From F23-D06 sp045116675 (lineage in GTDB: Bacteria > Bacteroidota > Bacteroidia > Bacteroidales > WCHB1-69): 35,985 nucleotides of DNA. The stretch spans positions 1-35,985 of the forward strand of contig JBGUMF010000034.1 in assembly GCA_045116675.1 (NCBI GenBank), written 5' to 3'. The position numbers were made by a program, and so were the translations under genes. The notes beneath the pieces are model-generated. The model was not told where the DNA came from and made no database searches. It was given only the letters and a program-made list of their open reading frames with translations. Shown piece by piece: positions 1-6,584 of this stretch (position 1 is the first letter of the stretch; every line of letters begins with the position of its first letter).

Positions 1-278
1 ATCTCCGACAGATGATGGACCTTGCTGTTGGGATATGAAACCGACTTCACGAACGCGAGAATATCTTCCTCCGAAGCCTCAGACAAAGCCCGCGCATCCG
101 GATAACGATCAAAAAGCGATGGCGTCACCATGTTCACACGCTTATCGGTACATTGCGCCGCTAAAATAGTGGCCACCAAAAGTTGATAAGCATTGGCAAA
201 ATGGAGCTCGGACTCCACATCGGGCTGAGAGCGGGAAAAATAGTCAAGGATATACGAATAGCGTTCTTTTCGAGTCAT
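1..278 (-). CDS. nth: Endonuclease III, N-terminal part (runs off the left edge)
   Basis: Base-excision-repair DNA glycosylase/AP lyase that removes oxidised pyrimidines. Only the first 92 codons are in the window. I translated them from the reverse strand, starting at the ATG at 278-276. They contain the strongly conserved stretch YQLLVATILAAQCTDKRVNMV followed by the P-x-L-F-x-x-Y-P segment, typical of the first helices of Nth proteins. The catalytic Lys/Asp and the 4Fe-4S cluster cysteines would lie beyond the edge and cannot be checked. A TACATTTG element at 307-300 is a good -7 promoter box just upstream. The gene is divergent from the tRNA-His gene. The family assignment is secure from the motif; the intactness of the rest is unknown. 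Confidence 0.9.
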   Translation of the reverse strand, partial: MTRKERYSYILDYFSRSQPDVESELHFANAYQLLVATILAAQCTDKRVNMVTPSLFDRYPDARALSEASEEDILAFVKSVSYPNSKVHHLSE

Positions 279-299
279 ACCATATAATATATAAGGCGG

Positions 300-307
300 C
301 AAATGTA
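300..307 (-). promoter_or_regulatory. -7 promoter element for nth
   Basis: Read on the minus strand this is TACATTTG, matching the Bacteroidota consensus TAnnTTTG. It lies 21 bases upstream of the nth ATG. No clear TTTG -33 box is seen at the expected distance. The rest of the gap between nth and the tRNA promoter is AT-rich, with nothing else recognisable. Confidence 0.55.
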
Positions 308-419
308 CACAAAAATCCGGAAACAGATTGAAGCTTCACCGTTTTTTATTAAAAACCACGATGTCTAAATTCTTCCATAGTGCTTTGTGCCAAACGAATA
401 ATAAAAAATAATGAAGTCG

Positions 420-450
420 TTGTAACATATTCAAAAAAAGTGTATTTTTG
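420..450 (+). promoter_or_regulatory. Promoter of tRNA-His
   Basis: TTGT at 420-423 and TATTTTTG at 443-450 are separated by 19 bases, a full match to the Bacteroidota sigma-70 -33/-7 layout. The tRNA begins 26 bases after the -7 box. Confidence 0.75.
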
Positions 451-475
451 CGCCGTCTTTTTGAGACACCCATAT

Positions 476-550
476 GGCGGTTGTAGCTCAGTTGGTTAGA
501 GTACCGGATTGTGGTTCCGTGGGTCGTCGGTTCGAATCCGACCTGCCGCC
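476..550 (+). tRNA. tRNA-His (anticodon GTG)
   Basis: The cloverleaf was folded by hand. G-1 is at 476 and the acceptor 5' strand at 477-483. T8-A9 and the D-stem GCTC follow at 484-489. The anticodon loop is TTGTGGT at 509-515, with anticodon GTG at 511-513. The T-arm is GTCGG-TTCGAAT-CCGAC ending at 542, and the acceptor 3' strand is 543-549. C73 at 550 can pair with G-1, the identity feature of histidine tRNA. CCA is not encoded. Two non-pairs are seen: T-T in the acceptor stem (483 side, positions 6-67) and C-T at the top of the anticodon stem (27-43). They may be tolerated but are slightly unusual. Confidence 0.93.
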
Positions 551-564
551 CGAAATAAACAAGG

Positions 565-602
565 ATCAGCGGATTACGATAAGTATCCGCTGATTTTTTT
601 TA
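565..602 (+). terminator. Intrinsic terminator after tRNA-His
   Basis: A perfect 10-bp inverted repeat, ATCAGCGGAT at 565-574 and ATCCGCTGAT at 585-594, encloses a 10-base loop and is followed by an unbroken run of T. It ends at the stop codon of the convergent vsr1 gene. Confidence 0.9.
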
Positions 603-1169
603 TTCCACCCCATATTCTGCCAGATCCTCCGCCGCCATCGGCAGATCCTCCTCAAGATGAATATAGGCTTTTGCCTTGCGGCTGAATGTCTGGAGATAGT
701 ATTCCTGAAGCAAGACCTCCACCTGGCACATTGTCTGCTCTATGAAAGCGGGTTTCAGCTGGCACTCCCAGATCACCAGAACCTGCCAACCGTTCTCTTG
801 CAACACCTTGTAGCTCCGCTGGTCGCGTTCCTGATTGCACCGGATTTTATTCTCCCAAAACGCCCGATTTGTCTTGGGTATTTTGCAACATTTCGAATCA
901 ATGATGGGCGACTGTGATGAGGCACGCCCCGTCTCAACGGACAGGAATGCCACATCGTGACCATGCCAAAAACACCCGTTCACGAAAATGGCCGTGCGGT
1001 ACTTCCGCATCACGATGTCGGGTTTGCCGGGCACACCTTTCACGTTGAGACGGTAACGGTAGCCGTGCTGCCACAGCCAGCGGCGAACCTTCAGTTCAGG
1101 CTTGGTGTTCTTGCTGCGGATATGCGACATGCAACGATGACGTTGTGCAGGGGTGAGGCGGTCGGACAT
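600..1169 (-). CDS. vsr: Very short patch repair endonuclease Vsr (copy 1)
   Basis: Predicted mismatch endonuclease that nicks DNA 5' of the T in T:G mismatches formed when 5-methylcytosine deaminates at a C5 methyltransferase target. It has 189 residues. The start LTPAQRHRCMSHIRSKNTKPE is the family signature. D51 lies in GKPDIV, and F62-V-N-G-C-F-W-H-G-H-D72 carries the aromatic wedge and active-site region. CCKIPKTN, NQERD and GWQVLVIWECQL follow in the expected order. Position 64 is Asn where, as I recall, E. coli Vsr has His. It starts 12 bases after the stop of the upstream isomerase-like gene, so the two are probably co-transcribed. No C5 methyltransferase is adjacent; the nearest intact one is at 9204-10439. 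About two thirds of residues appear shared with the second copy at 6585-7139. Confidence 0.92.
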   Translation of the reverse strand: MSDRLTPAQRHRCMSHIRSKNTKPELKVRRWLWQHGYRYRLNVKGVPGKPDIVMRKYRTAIFVNGCFWHGHDVAFLSVETGRASSQSPIIDSKCCKIPKTNRAFWENKIRCNQERDQRSYKVLQENGWQVLVIWECQLKPAFIEQTMCQVEVLLQEYYLQTFSRKAKAYIHLEEDLPMAAEDLAEYGVE

Positions 1170-1181
1170 AGCTTTCGCAAT

Positions 1182-2393
1182 TTAACAACTTATGGAACAC
1201 CTCCGCCACAAGGCCTTTATCGCAACAGCATGGTGTCCAATTGCGACAACGTGATGATTCCCAATGGGATGCGTTAAGAAGTATTCTGTCTGTTTGGGGT
1301 CCTCCAATCGCACCAACAGCTGCGTGCGGCAAAGGTTCGGATGGGCCTGGTTTTGAATCAGTTCGCCTTCCGCGACAAAGCATCTCGACAAGTCCCAAGA
1401 CAGTTTCAAGATGGTGACAGGACCCTCCTGCACGTGTCCGCGGATGCCCACCCCGATGCCGGATTCATAGTGGGTGTCCAGTTCGTAGTGTTGCACCATA
1501 TTGAACGGAATCGTGCAGTGGGCGAAGAGGATTTCGCCAGTCTCCGGATTGATGGAGGCGGGGTTGCATTGGAATCCTGAGTTGTCGAGCAAAGCGCGGG
1601 CCGTCATCATGGTGAGCATGGTGGGCACATCGCCCTCGCAGCCTGCCACATACCCTTCGGCATTCAGTTTCGCCAAAGCCCAGCAACCGGTGTTGTGAAT
1701 CGTATCCAATAAATCGAAACAGCGCAGTGTAAATCCTTGCAAATCATGTTTTTGGATGATTGATTTCAAGGCTGCGTAGATGTGGGTAGCCATCGGTAGG
1801 GCTTCCTGTATGGCCGACACATTGCTCTTTTCCTCCACAGGTTGTTCGGGGGTATGCTCCAAAGTCTCGAACAGTTCTTTCATTGGAATAGAGACTAGTT
1901 CCACACCCAATTTCTGGCGGACAGTATCAGCATCCACATTGCTGGAGATCAGCCAATCGGAGGGCTTGCCGATGACACCGAGACGGCAGTGTTGCAGGCG
2001 TTTCCGGGCCGCTTCCACCTTGGAAAGCAGAGAAATTCTTTCAGAGACGTACGCTGCGTTGCCGTGCAGGATCTCGCCTTGGAGTCCTTTTTGTTGCAGA
2101 TAGGAGAGAATCTCCATGGAAGCAGCAAGGGAGTTGCTCTTGTCGGAAGCCAAGAGATAAAACGGCTTGTCTGACGTGGCAACAAGTTGAGGTAGAAGCC
2201 GTTGGAAGATGCCTTCCGTACCGCCTGTGCGCACGTAAATCAGGTTGAGGTCGTGACTTCCATAGTCAGAGAAGTCGTCGCCTTTCCAGTCGTAGGAAAT
2301 ATGCAGACTGGAAAGGAACTCTTCGGTGAGCGCCGCCACGGCCTGCGGGTCGTGCAGCGCTGAGGTCAGGGCGTGGATCGCGATGGGGTTCAT
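1182..2393 (-). CDS. L-fucose/L-arabinose isomerase-like protein
   Basis: A 403-residue cytoplasmic protein. The central and C-terminal parts resemble the ketol-isomerase fold of fucose isomerases. CEGDVPTMLTMMTARALL around residues 250-270 and the following stretch on NPETGEILFAHCTIP match the usual C-terminal metal- and sugar-binding layout. Specifically, an acidic residue follows a glycine-rich loop, and a His lies in AHCT. It is shorter than classical FucI (about 590 residues) and closer in size to the compact isomerase-like proteins of anaerobes. The substrate cannot be deduced, and no sugar transporter or kinase is nearby. The C-terminus ends in a basic, cysteine-containing tail with no recognised role. 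It lies upstream of vsr1 with a 12-base gap. Confidence 0.7.
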   Translation of the reverse strand: MNPIAIHALTSALHDPQAVAALTEEFLSSLHISYDWKGDDFSDYGSHDLNLIYVRTGGTEGIFQRLLPQLVATSDKPFYLLASDKSNSLAASMEILSYLQQKGLQGEILHGNAAYVSERISLLSKVEAARKRLQHCRLGVIGKPSDWLISSNVDADTVRQKLGVELVSIPMKELFETLEHTPEQPVEEKSNVSAIQEALPMATHIYAALKSIIQKHDLQGFTLRCFDLLDTIHNTGCWALAKLNAEGYVAGCEGDVPTMLTMMTARALLDNSGFQCNPASINPETGEILFAHCTIPFNMVQHYELDTHYESGIGVGIRGHVQEGPVTILKLSWDLSRCFVAEGELIQNQAHPNLCRTQLLVRLEDPKQTEYFLTHPIGNHHVVAIGHHAVAIKALWRRCSISC

Positions 2394-2411
2394 AGTAGTA
2401 ATATGGTAACC

Positions 2412-3341
2412 TTACAATTCCACCGCAGGCCAGCCGAAGTCCTGATAGTAGCGGGCTTTGCTGTTGAAAGTGCACCAATATTTCAGCTGTTCTTTCCGGA
2501 CGGCTTCGCGGACATCTTGATTCGAGTGCATATTTTGGTAAACATCGTAATGTTTGCCGAAGATACGTTTGGCGCTGGCCTCGAAGCCGGCACCGTCCTC
2601 GGTCTGCTCAAACGAGGTCACCGTATATCCGTTGCCATCCTTGTGCAAGGTCATCAAGCCCGAGTGGTTGCCGCCGGAAACGGTCTTGAGGGTGTCGCCA
2701 ACGAGGTTGTAGTTGAACACCCAGAAGTCGCCCCACACCAACGTATTGCCGTCCTCTTTTTCCTCCGTGGAAACGATCATCAGCACCGGCACGCAGACCT
2801 TACCCGGTGAGTACTGGGAGCCGATCTCTTTCGCCAGATAGTCGCTTATGGCGTAGCGACGTGCCTGTTCCTCGCGGCTGTTGGCGATATTTTCGATGCA
2901 GTCCTGCTTGTGACCGTCGAAATCGGACATCAGCCATTGGCCGTCCACCTTCTCCATATAGAGCTTATGTTCCTCAATGTCAGTGTTTTCATCAAACGAA
3001 CCATCCTCCCATTTCTGACGCACCTTGATGGTCGCAACTGCATGGGTCTTGTCGGTTTTCTCCACGCCGACCACTTCGTAATCCGCGATGGTTCCGCCGT
3101 TGCCGGTCACGAAATAGTAGAGCCACTCGTGGTCCATCGCCTCGAATTCCGGCAGTTGGTTGAACATCGTGTCCAAAACAGCGTAGAAATCGGCCGTCAT
3201 ATAGTCTTTTGATTTTTCCAGCAGCTCATGGTCGGGGATATACTTGCACAACTCCGCCGCACGCTCTTTCAGCTGTTTTTCAGAATCACTACACGCCGCA
3301 AACATCAGAGCGGCAATGGCTAAAACGAGGATTTTTTTCAT
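2412..3341 (-). CDS. Hypothetical lipoprotein, NTF2/DUF3828-like
   Basis: A 309-residue predicted lipoprotein. A short Lys-start signal peptide (MKKILVLAIAALMFAAC) ends in a lipobox with Cys17, so the mature protein should be lipid-anchored and face the periplasm or outer surface. The segment YMTADFYAVLDTMF through WLYYFVTGNGG at about residues 48-85, and a later strand pattern ending in VDGQWLMSDFD, resemble NTF2-like DUF3828 domains. The second half looks like another alpha+beta domain of unknown type. There is no catalytic motif. A TATTTTTG box at 3375-3368 lies 26 bases upstream of the start, suggesting its own promoter. The downstream isomerase-like gene begins 18 bases after its stop and may be read through. 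Confidence 0.6.
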   Translation of the reverse strand: MKKILVLAIAALMFAACSDSEKQLKERAAELCKYIPDHELLEKSKDYMTADFYAVLDTMFNQLPEFEAMDHEWLYYFVTGNGGTIADYEVVGVEKTDKTHAVATIKVRQKWEDGSFDENTDIEEHKLYMEKVDGQWLMSDFDGHKQDCIENIANSREEQARRYAISDYLAKEIGSQYSPGKVCVPVLMIVSTEEKEDGNTLVWGDFWVFNYNLVGDTLKTVSGGNHSGLMTLHKDGNGYTVTSFEQTEDGAGFEASAKRIFGKHYDVYQNMHSNQDVREAVRKEQLKYWCTFNSKARYYQDFGWPAVEL

Positions 3342-3367
3342 TGTATTATGGATTTAATATGATTGGA

Positions 3368-3375
3368 CAAAAATA
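3368..3375 (-). promoter_or_regulatory. -7 promoter element for the lipoprotein at 2412-3341
   Basis: TATTTTTG on the minus strand, an exact TAnnTTTG match, 26 bases upstream of the ATG. No convincing -33 box is seen. Confidence 0.55.
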
Positions 3376-3395
3376 GATTTCTTAAATATTGATGA

Positions 3396-3770
3396 CTACC
3401 ATCCTTCGGGCAACACGACATTCTCTATTTCGTGAGCTTGTGCGAACAGTGGTGATATTTCCTCGTCGGTGAATCCCGCGATGCCGCATCCGATGCGGGT
3501 CACGAGGAAGGTCAGTTCAGGATGTTCTTTGGCGAAGGCGAGGAATTCGTCCACATACGGGCAGATGGTCTCCACGCCGCCCTGCATCGTCGGGATGGCG
3601 TAGCATTGGCCTTGCAGACCCACGCCCTGGCCCATAATGGCGCCGAACTTTTGGTGGGCGATGCGGGCCGCTCCGCCGCCATGCATCCCTCGCAAGTTAC
3701 TGCCGAAGACGAAGATCTCGCCCGGCTTCAATTCCGTAATATATTCCGGTGTTGTGCGTTTCTTTTCCAT
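3396..3770 (-). CDS. A1S_2505-type phage-like small protein
   Basis: A 124-residue protein starting at the ATG at 3770. A longer reading would need a TTG at 3794 and has no ribosome site. The sequence IFVFGSNLRGMHGGGAARIA followed by FGA-IMGQGVGLQGQCYAIPT is the hallmark of a small family found in phages and many Bacteroidota genomes. The family is usually named after Acinetobacter A1S_2505. The Gly-rich GSN-(x)n-GGGAA loop suggests a nucleotide or ADP-ribose binding site, like a macro domain. That function is inferred from the pattern and is not established here. The protein ends VVLPEGW, also typical of the family. It lies between the lipoprotein and the HNH protein on the same strand. Confidence 0.7.
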   Translation of the reverse strand: MEKKRTTPEYITELKPGEIFVFGSNLRGMHGGGAARIAHQKFGAIMGQGVGLQGQCYAIPTMQGGVETICPYVDEFLAFAKEHPELTFLVTRIGCGIAGFTDEEISPLFAQAHEIENVVLPEGW

Positions 3771-3834
3771 AATGATTACAACGTTATTTATCAATCTGAC
3801 AATCAGCTCTTTTTCCCATTGTTTATTATGTAAA

Positions 3835-4749
3835 TTATTCGTTTTTCTTTTTTGATGATTTATGATTCTTTCTATCGTGGATTTTCGATGTCGTCTCCTC
3901 TGTATTAACCTTTACTTCTTTTGGCTGACTTGTAGCATTCTTAGCATAATCATTCAAATTAGATTCTTCTTTAACATCAAGACGACCCATTTGCCCTGTC
4001 TCTTCAACACTTTTATTCCCTTCGGAAATATCCGATGTTGAAAACAAATCAAGATCACTCTCACGCTGCGAATGCAAACCAGAGCCTTCTGTTTTATCTA
4101 ATTCGGAGTTTTCCGACAATTGATCAGACAACATTTCTGAAGAATTTTCTCTAGTATTGTTGCGGAAAGTCTTCTTGACATTCTTTTTTGGTCCAGCCGA
4201 CTGGGTGTTGTCCATCCTTTCCTCCGAATAGGAAGAAACACCTTCTTCTGTCATTGGTTCTGAATACTTGTTATATACACATACGATGACAATTAATAGC
4301 AATACCGCATATAACAAATATCTAAATTTAAACCTTCTCCTTCGACTTTGGGGATATCTGTATATAGAATTGGTATGATTTCGTTTACCATTGAAAATCT
4401 TCCATTTTTTTGAATCACCTGACAATACAGTGGTTCTTTCTGTCGAAGAGGTTGACGTGAAATAATTATCTCGTTCACCTTGAAAGTCCTGCGCATGCTG
4501 ATTACTTTCATCAACTATACCGTGTCGTTTTTTATGGCATTCTTCGCACAACACTACAACCTCACTGGGTCGATATGACCATGGTTTGACATCTCGGTAA
4601 AGCAGATGGTGCACTTGGAGCTTATTTCTTTCATTGGGAAATTGATTACCACAATCTTCACATGTAAAGTTACGCTCCTTAATCAGAGAATAGGAATACC
4701 CCTTCCAATACTCTGATTTCAACAAACTCTCGTATTCTTCTCGTGTCAT
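3835..4749 (-). CDS. Membrane-anchored HNH nuclease-like protein with disordered tail
   Basis: A 304-residue protein. The start is placed at the ATG at 4749 because the promoter at 4764-4795 lies inside the longer reading. Residues 1-80 form an HNH/zinc-finger nuclease-like domain: C30-x2-C33, H47-H48 in VHHLLYRD, and C68-x2-C71-H72 with H76. A basic stretch RRRRFKFR (about 136-143) precedes one transmembrane helix at about 144-159. By the positive-inside rule the HNH domain would be cytoplasmic and the tail external. Residues 165-304 are low complexity, rich in Ser, Glu, Asn and Lys. The gene is visibly more AT-rich than its neighbours, a sign of recent arrival. An HNH fold joined to a membrane anchor and long tail is uncommon. 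The function is unknown; catalysis is possible but untested. Confidence 0.65.
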   Translation of the reverse strand: MTREEYESLLKSEYWKGYSYSLIKERNFTCEDCGNQFPNERNKLQVHHLLYRDVKPWSYRPSEVVVLCEECHKKRHGIVDESNQHAQDFQGERDNYFTSTSSTERTTVLSGDSKKWKIFNGKRNHTNSIYRYPQSRRRRFKFRYLLYAVLLLIVIVCVYNKYSEPMTEEGVSSYSEERMDNTQSAGPKKNVKKTFRNNTRENSSEMLSDQLSENSELDKTEGSGLHSQRESDLDLFSTSDISEGNKSVEETGQMGRLDVKEESNLNDYAKNATSQPKEVKVNTEETTSKIHDRKNHKSSKKKNE

Positions 4750-4763
4750 ATACTTATTGACTG

Positions 4764-4795
4764 CAAAAATACAATAATATGCGGACAACTTACAA
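4764..4795 (-). promoter_or_regulatory. Promoter of the HNH protein gene
   Basis: Minus-strand TTG at 4795-4793 and TATTTTTG at 4771-4764 are 21 bases apart. Transcription would start near 4757, which fixes the ATG at 4749 as the start. Confidence 0.6.
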
Positions 4796-4807
4796 TGTCA
4801 GGTTTTA

Positions 4808-5215
4808 TTATGCAGATTTTTCAGAAGTAGCAAATTCCTTCAGCAAATTTATAACCTCCACATCCGCCGGCAGCCACTGCACGATTTCCCACTCTTCGGG
4901 TTTCAGCCACTTGGCTGCCTCGTGCTCCTTGAGGACGAGCTCGCCGCTCTCCACGTGGCACCAGAAGCAGTGCATTGTAAGGTGAAACTTGGGGTAGTCC
5001 CACTCCACCGTCTGCACCAAGTGCTCCACGGCGATGCGCGTCTCCAACTCCTCCCAAATCTCACGCTCAAGGGCCTCCTCGGGCGTCTCCCCTGGCTCGA
5101 TTTTCCCGCCGGGAAACTCCCACCAGTCCTTCCAATCCCCGCTTCCCCTTTGTGTGGCGAAAATGCGGTTTTCCTCATCGTGTATGATAGCTGCTGCTAC
5201 GGTAATGTGTCTCAT
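4808..5215 (-). CDS. mutT: Nudix (deoxy)nucleoside triphosphate pyrophosphohydrolase
   Basis: A 135-residue MutT-like Nudix hydrolase, predicted to cleave (oxidised) nucleoside triphosphates to monophosphate and pyrophosphate. The Nudix box runs from G37 through E43 to R51-E52-x-x-E55-E56, the metal-binding helix, within GGKIEPGETPEEALEREIWEEL. The usual Gly near the end of the box is Glu58. N-terminal VAAAIIHDEENRIFATQR and WWEFPGGK are typical of the 8-oxo-dGTPase-like group. The first 24 codons plus four upstream bases are duplicated almost perfectly at 6502-6577, beyond the DUF4143 ATPase. The gene starts 8 bases after that ATPase's stop. The copy here is intact, but its original promoter may have been displaced by the insertion. 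Confidence 0.88.
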   Translation of the reverse strand: MRHITVAAAIIHDEENRIFATQRGSGDWKDWWEFPGGKIEPGETPEEALEREIWEELETRIAVEHLVQTVEWDYPKFHLTMHCFWCHVESGELVLKEHEAAKWLKPEEWEIVQWLPADVEVINLLKEFATSEKSA

Positions 5216-5219
5216 AATC
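5144..5219 (-). repeat. 76-bp direct repeat, copy A (start of the intact Nudix gene)
   Basis: Identical to 6502-6577 at 75 of 76 positions. The single difference changes an Ile codon ATT/ATC and is silent. It covers codons 1-24 of the Nudix gene and four bases upstream. Together with copy B it brackets the 1282-bp DUF4143 ATPase module exactly. Confidence 0.95.
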
Positions 5220-5223
5220 GTAA

Positions 5224-6408
5224 TTATAAAAGGTTTTCCATATTCCAGGTCAAGAATTCCTCAACTGGAATACCGTCTGTTCCGACAACAAAAGATTGCT
5301 GTGGATGAAACTTGTCGGAGAATGCTCTTAGACCGTTGTTTGCGCCGCGTCTTCCGCTCTTCACCTCGATGGCTATCTGCTGTTCGCCGGATTCCACGAT
5401 AAAATCCACCTCATCATTATTCTCACGCCAATAATACAACTTGTAGTCGTATTCGTCGGCTTGATTGAGAAGATGGGCACCAACAGCACTTTCCACCCAT
5501 CTGCCCCACAGATTCGGAGTGGTGAAAGTCTTATGGAAGGTTATATTGGTCTGGGCCGTGAGCAAGGCTGTGTTATAGACCATCAGTTTGGGCACGGAAT
5601 TGTATTTACGCGCTTCATCGCGGGCATATTTCTGAAGACCGCAAAGCAGACGTGCTTCACCCAGTGTGTTCAGATAATTCGCCAGTGTTGTCACATTTCC
5701 AACATCCTGCAATTGTCCCAGCATTTTATTCAATGACAGCTCTTTGCCAGAATAAGCACATCCCAAGTCAAAGAGTTGTCGCATCAATGCAGGTTTGTAT
5801 ATGGTCTTGGTTGTCAATATGTCTCGTTCGATTGCAGGTGCAATAATACTGTCCTTAATGTATTTTCGCCAACGACGTTCATCTTGCACATATTTGGCCC
5901 CGCCAGGATAGCCGCCAAAGTAGATAAATTGTTCCAAGTCGATGCCAAATGCTTCGTGCATCTCGTTGTAGCTCCAATGCGGCATGCGTATCAGTTCAAA
6001 GCGTCCGGCAAGCGACTCCGTCAAGCCGTCCTTGAGCAGTAATCGGGATGACCCCAGAATGACAACTTTTATGTTTATGTCGTTTCTTGTGTCTTCATCC
6101 CACTCCCTTTTGATCGCCTCGCTCCAGTTGTCCAGTTTATGCACCTCGTCAATAACCAACAGAAATTCAGATGCTTTGGAGGCTTTCATTCTTGCCCGTG
6201 CAGAAGACCACATTTCGCTAATCCAGAAGTTGTCGGTTGTGGGTACATTGTCTGCCGTGACTGACAAATAAGGAATGTCCGTTTCTTGCAGCACCTGTTT
6301 GATCATGGTTGATTTACCCACCTGCCGAGGTCCAGAAATTGTCTGAATCTTATCACGTGTTTCTGACAATCTTGATTTTAATTCGTTGAATTGCGATCTT
6401 TTATACAT
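5224..6408 (-). CDS. AAA ATPase with C-terminal DUF4143 domain
   Basis: A 394-residue protein of the large AAA_14/DUF4143 family, very common and often multi-copy in Bacteroidota; its cellular role is not established. Walker A is GPRQVGKS at residues 26-33. Walker B is LLVIDEVHKL with D87-E88, and a sensor-like ILGSSRLLL lies at 117-126. The DUF4143 part ends with NNDEVDFIVE and IAIEVKSG, where D335, E348 and K350 match the D-ExK core of PD-(D/E)XK nuclease folds. So a DNA-cleaving or DNA-binding role is possible. The gene has its own strong promoter with three regularly spaced iterons. The whole unit (5220-6501) is flanked by a 76-bp direct repeat of the Nudix gene start, so it looks like a self-contained insertion. 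Confidence 0.85.
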   Translation of the reverse strand: MYKRSQFNELKSRLSETRDKIQTISGPRQVGKSTMIKQVLQETDIPYLSVTADNVPTTDNFWISEMWSSARARMKASKASEFLLVIDEVHKLDNWSEAIKREWDEDTRNDINIKVVILGSSRLLLKDGLTESLAGRFELIRMPHWSYNEMHEAFGIDLEQFIYFGGYPGGAKYVQDERRWRKYIKDSIIAPAIERDILTTKTIYKPALMRQLFDLGCAYSGKELSLNKMLGQLQDVGNVTTLANYLNTLGEARLLCGLQKYARDEARKYNSVPKLMVYNTALLTAQTNITFHKTFTTPNLWGRWVESAVGAHLLNQADEYDYKLYYWRENNDEVDFIVESGEQQIAIEVKSGRRGANNGLRAFSDKFHPQQSFVVGTDGIPVEEFLTWNMENLL

Positions 6409-6428
6409 AACCTTTTGGTTTCAAGTTG

Positions 6429-6459
6429 CAAAAATAATAAAAATTCTCAATTCTACAAA
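6429..6459 (-). promoter_or_regulatory. Promoter of the DUF4143 ATPase gene
   Basis: Minus-strand TTTG at 6459-6456, a 19-base spacer, then TATTTTTG at 6436-6429: a consensus Bacteroidota promoter, 20 bases upstream of the ATG at 6408. One iteron sits inside the spacer and two sit upstream of -33. Confidence 0.85.
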
Positions 6460-6494
6460 TAAAAATTCTCAAAAGTATTAAGAAAAATTCTCAA
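6440..6494 (-). repeat. Three 22-bp-spaced iterons in the ATPase promoter
   Basis: The 11-mer TTGAGAATTTT (minus strand; AAAATTCTCAA on plus) occurs at 6440-6450, 6462-6472 and 6484-6494, each exactly 22 bases from the next. The spacing is about two helical turns, so all sites face the same side of the DNA. The first copy lies between the -33 and -7 boxes, which suggests binding of a regulator, perhaps the ATPase itself. Confidence 0.9.
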
Positions 6495-6573
6495 TTTTAA
6501 ATCCCCTTTGTGTGGCGAAGATGCGGTTTTCCTCATCGTGTATGATAGCTGCTGCTACGGTAATGTGTCTCAT
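6478..6573 (-). pseudogene. 5' fragment of the Nudix gene, left upstream of the ATPase module
   Basis: A 31-codon reading frame. The first 24 residues (MRHITVAAAII through ATQRG) equal the start of the intact Nudix protein at 4808-5215. It then runs into the module sequence, reads FKIENFS and stops. It begins 11 bases downstream of vsr2, so the ancestral order was vsr2 followed directly by the Nudix gene. It lacks the Nudix box and cannot be an enzyme. Confidence 0.9.
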
Positions 6574-6577
6574 AATC
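6502..6577 (-). repeat. 76-bp direct repeat, copy B
   Basis: The second copy of 5144-5219, with one mismatch. The identity stops at 6502, only seven bases before the outermost iteron of the ATPase module, so the repeat edge is the module edge. Confidence 0.95.
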
Positions 6578-6584
6578 ATTCTGT

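Noticed and set aside
5220..6501. Insertion sequence
   Set aside because: No transposase and no terminal inverted repeats; the only gene is an AAA/DUF4143 ATPase and the flanking repeat of 76 bp is far longer than a usual target duplication.
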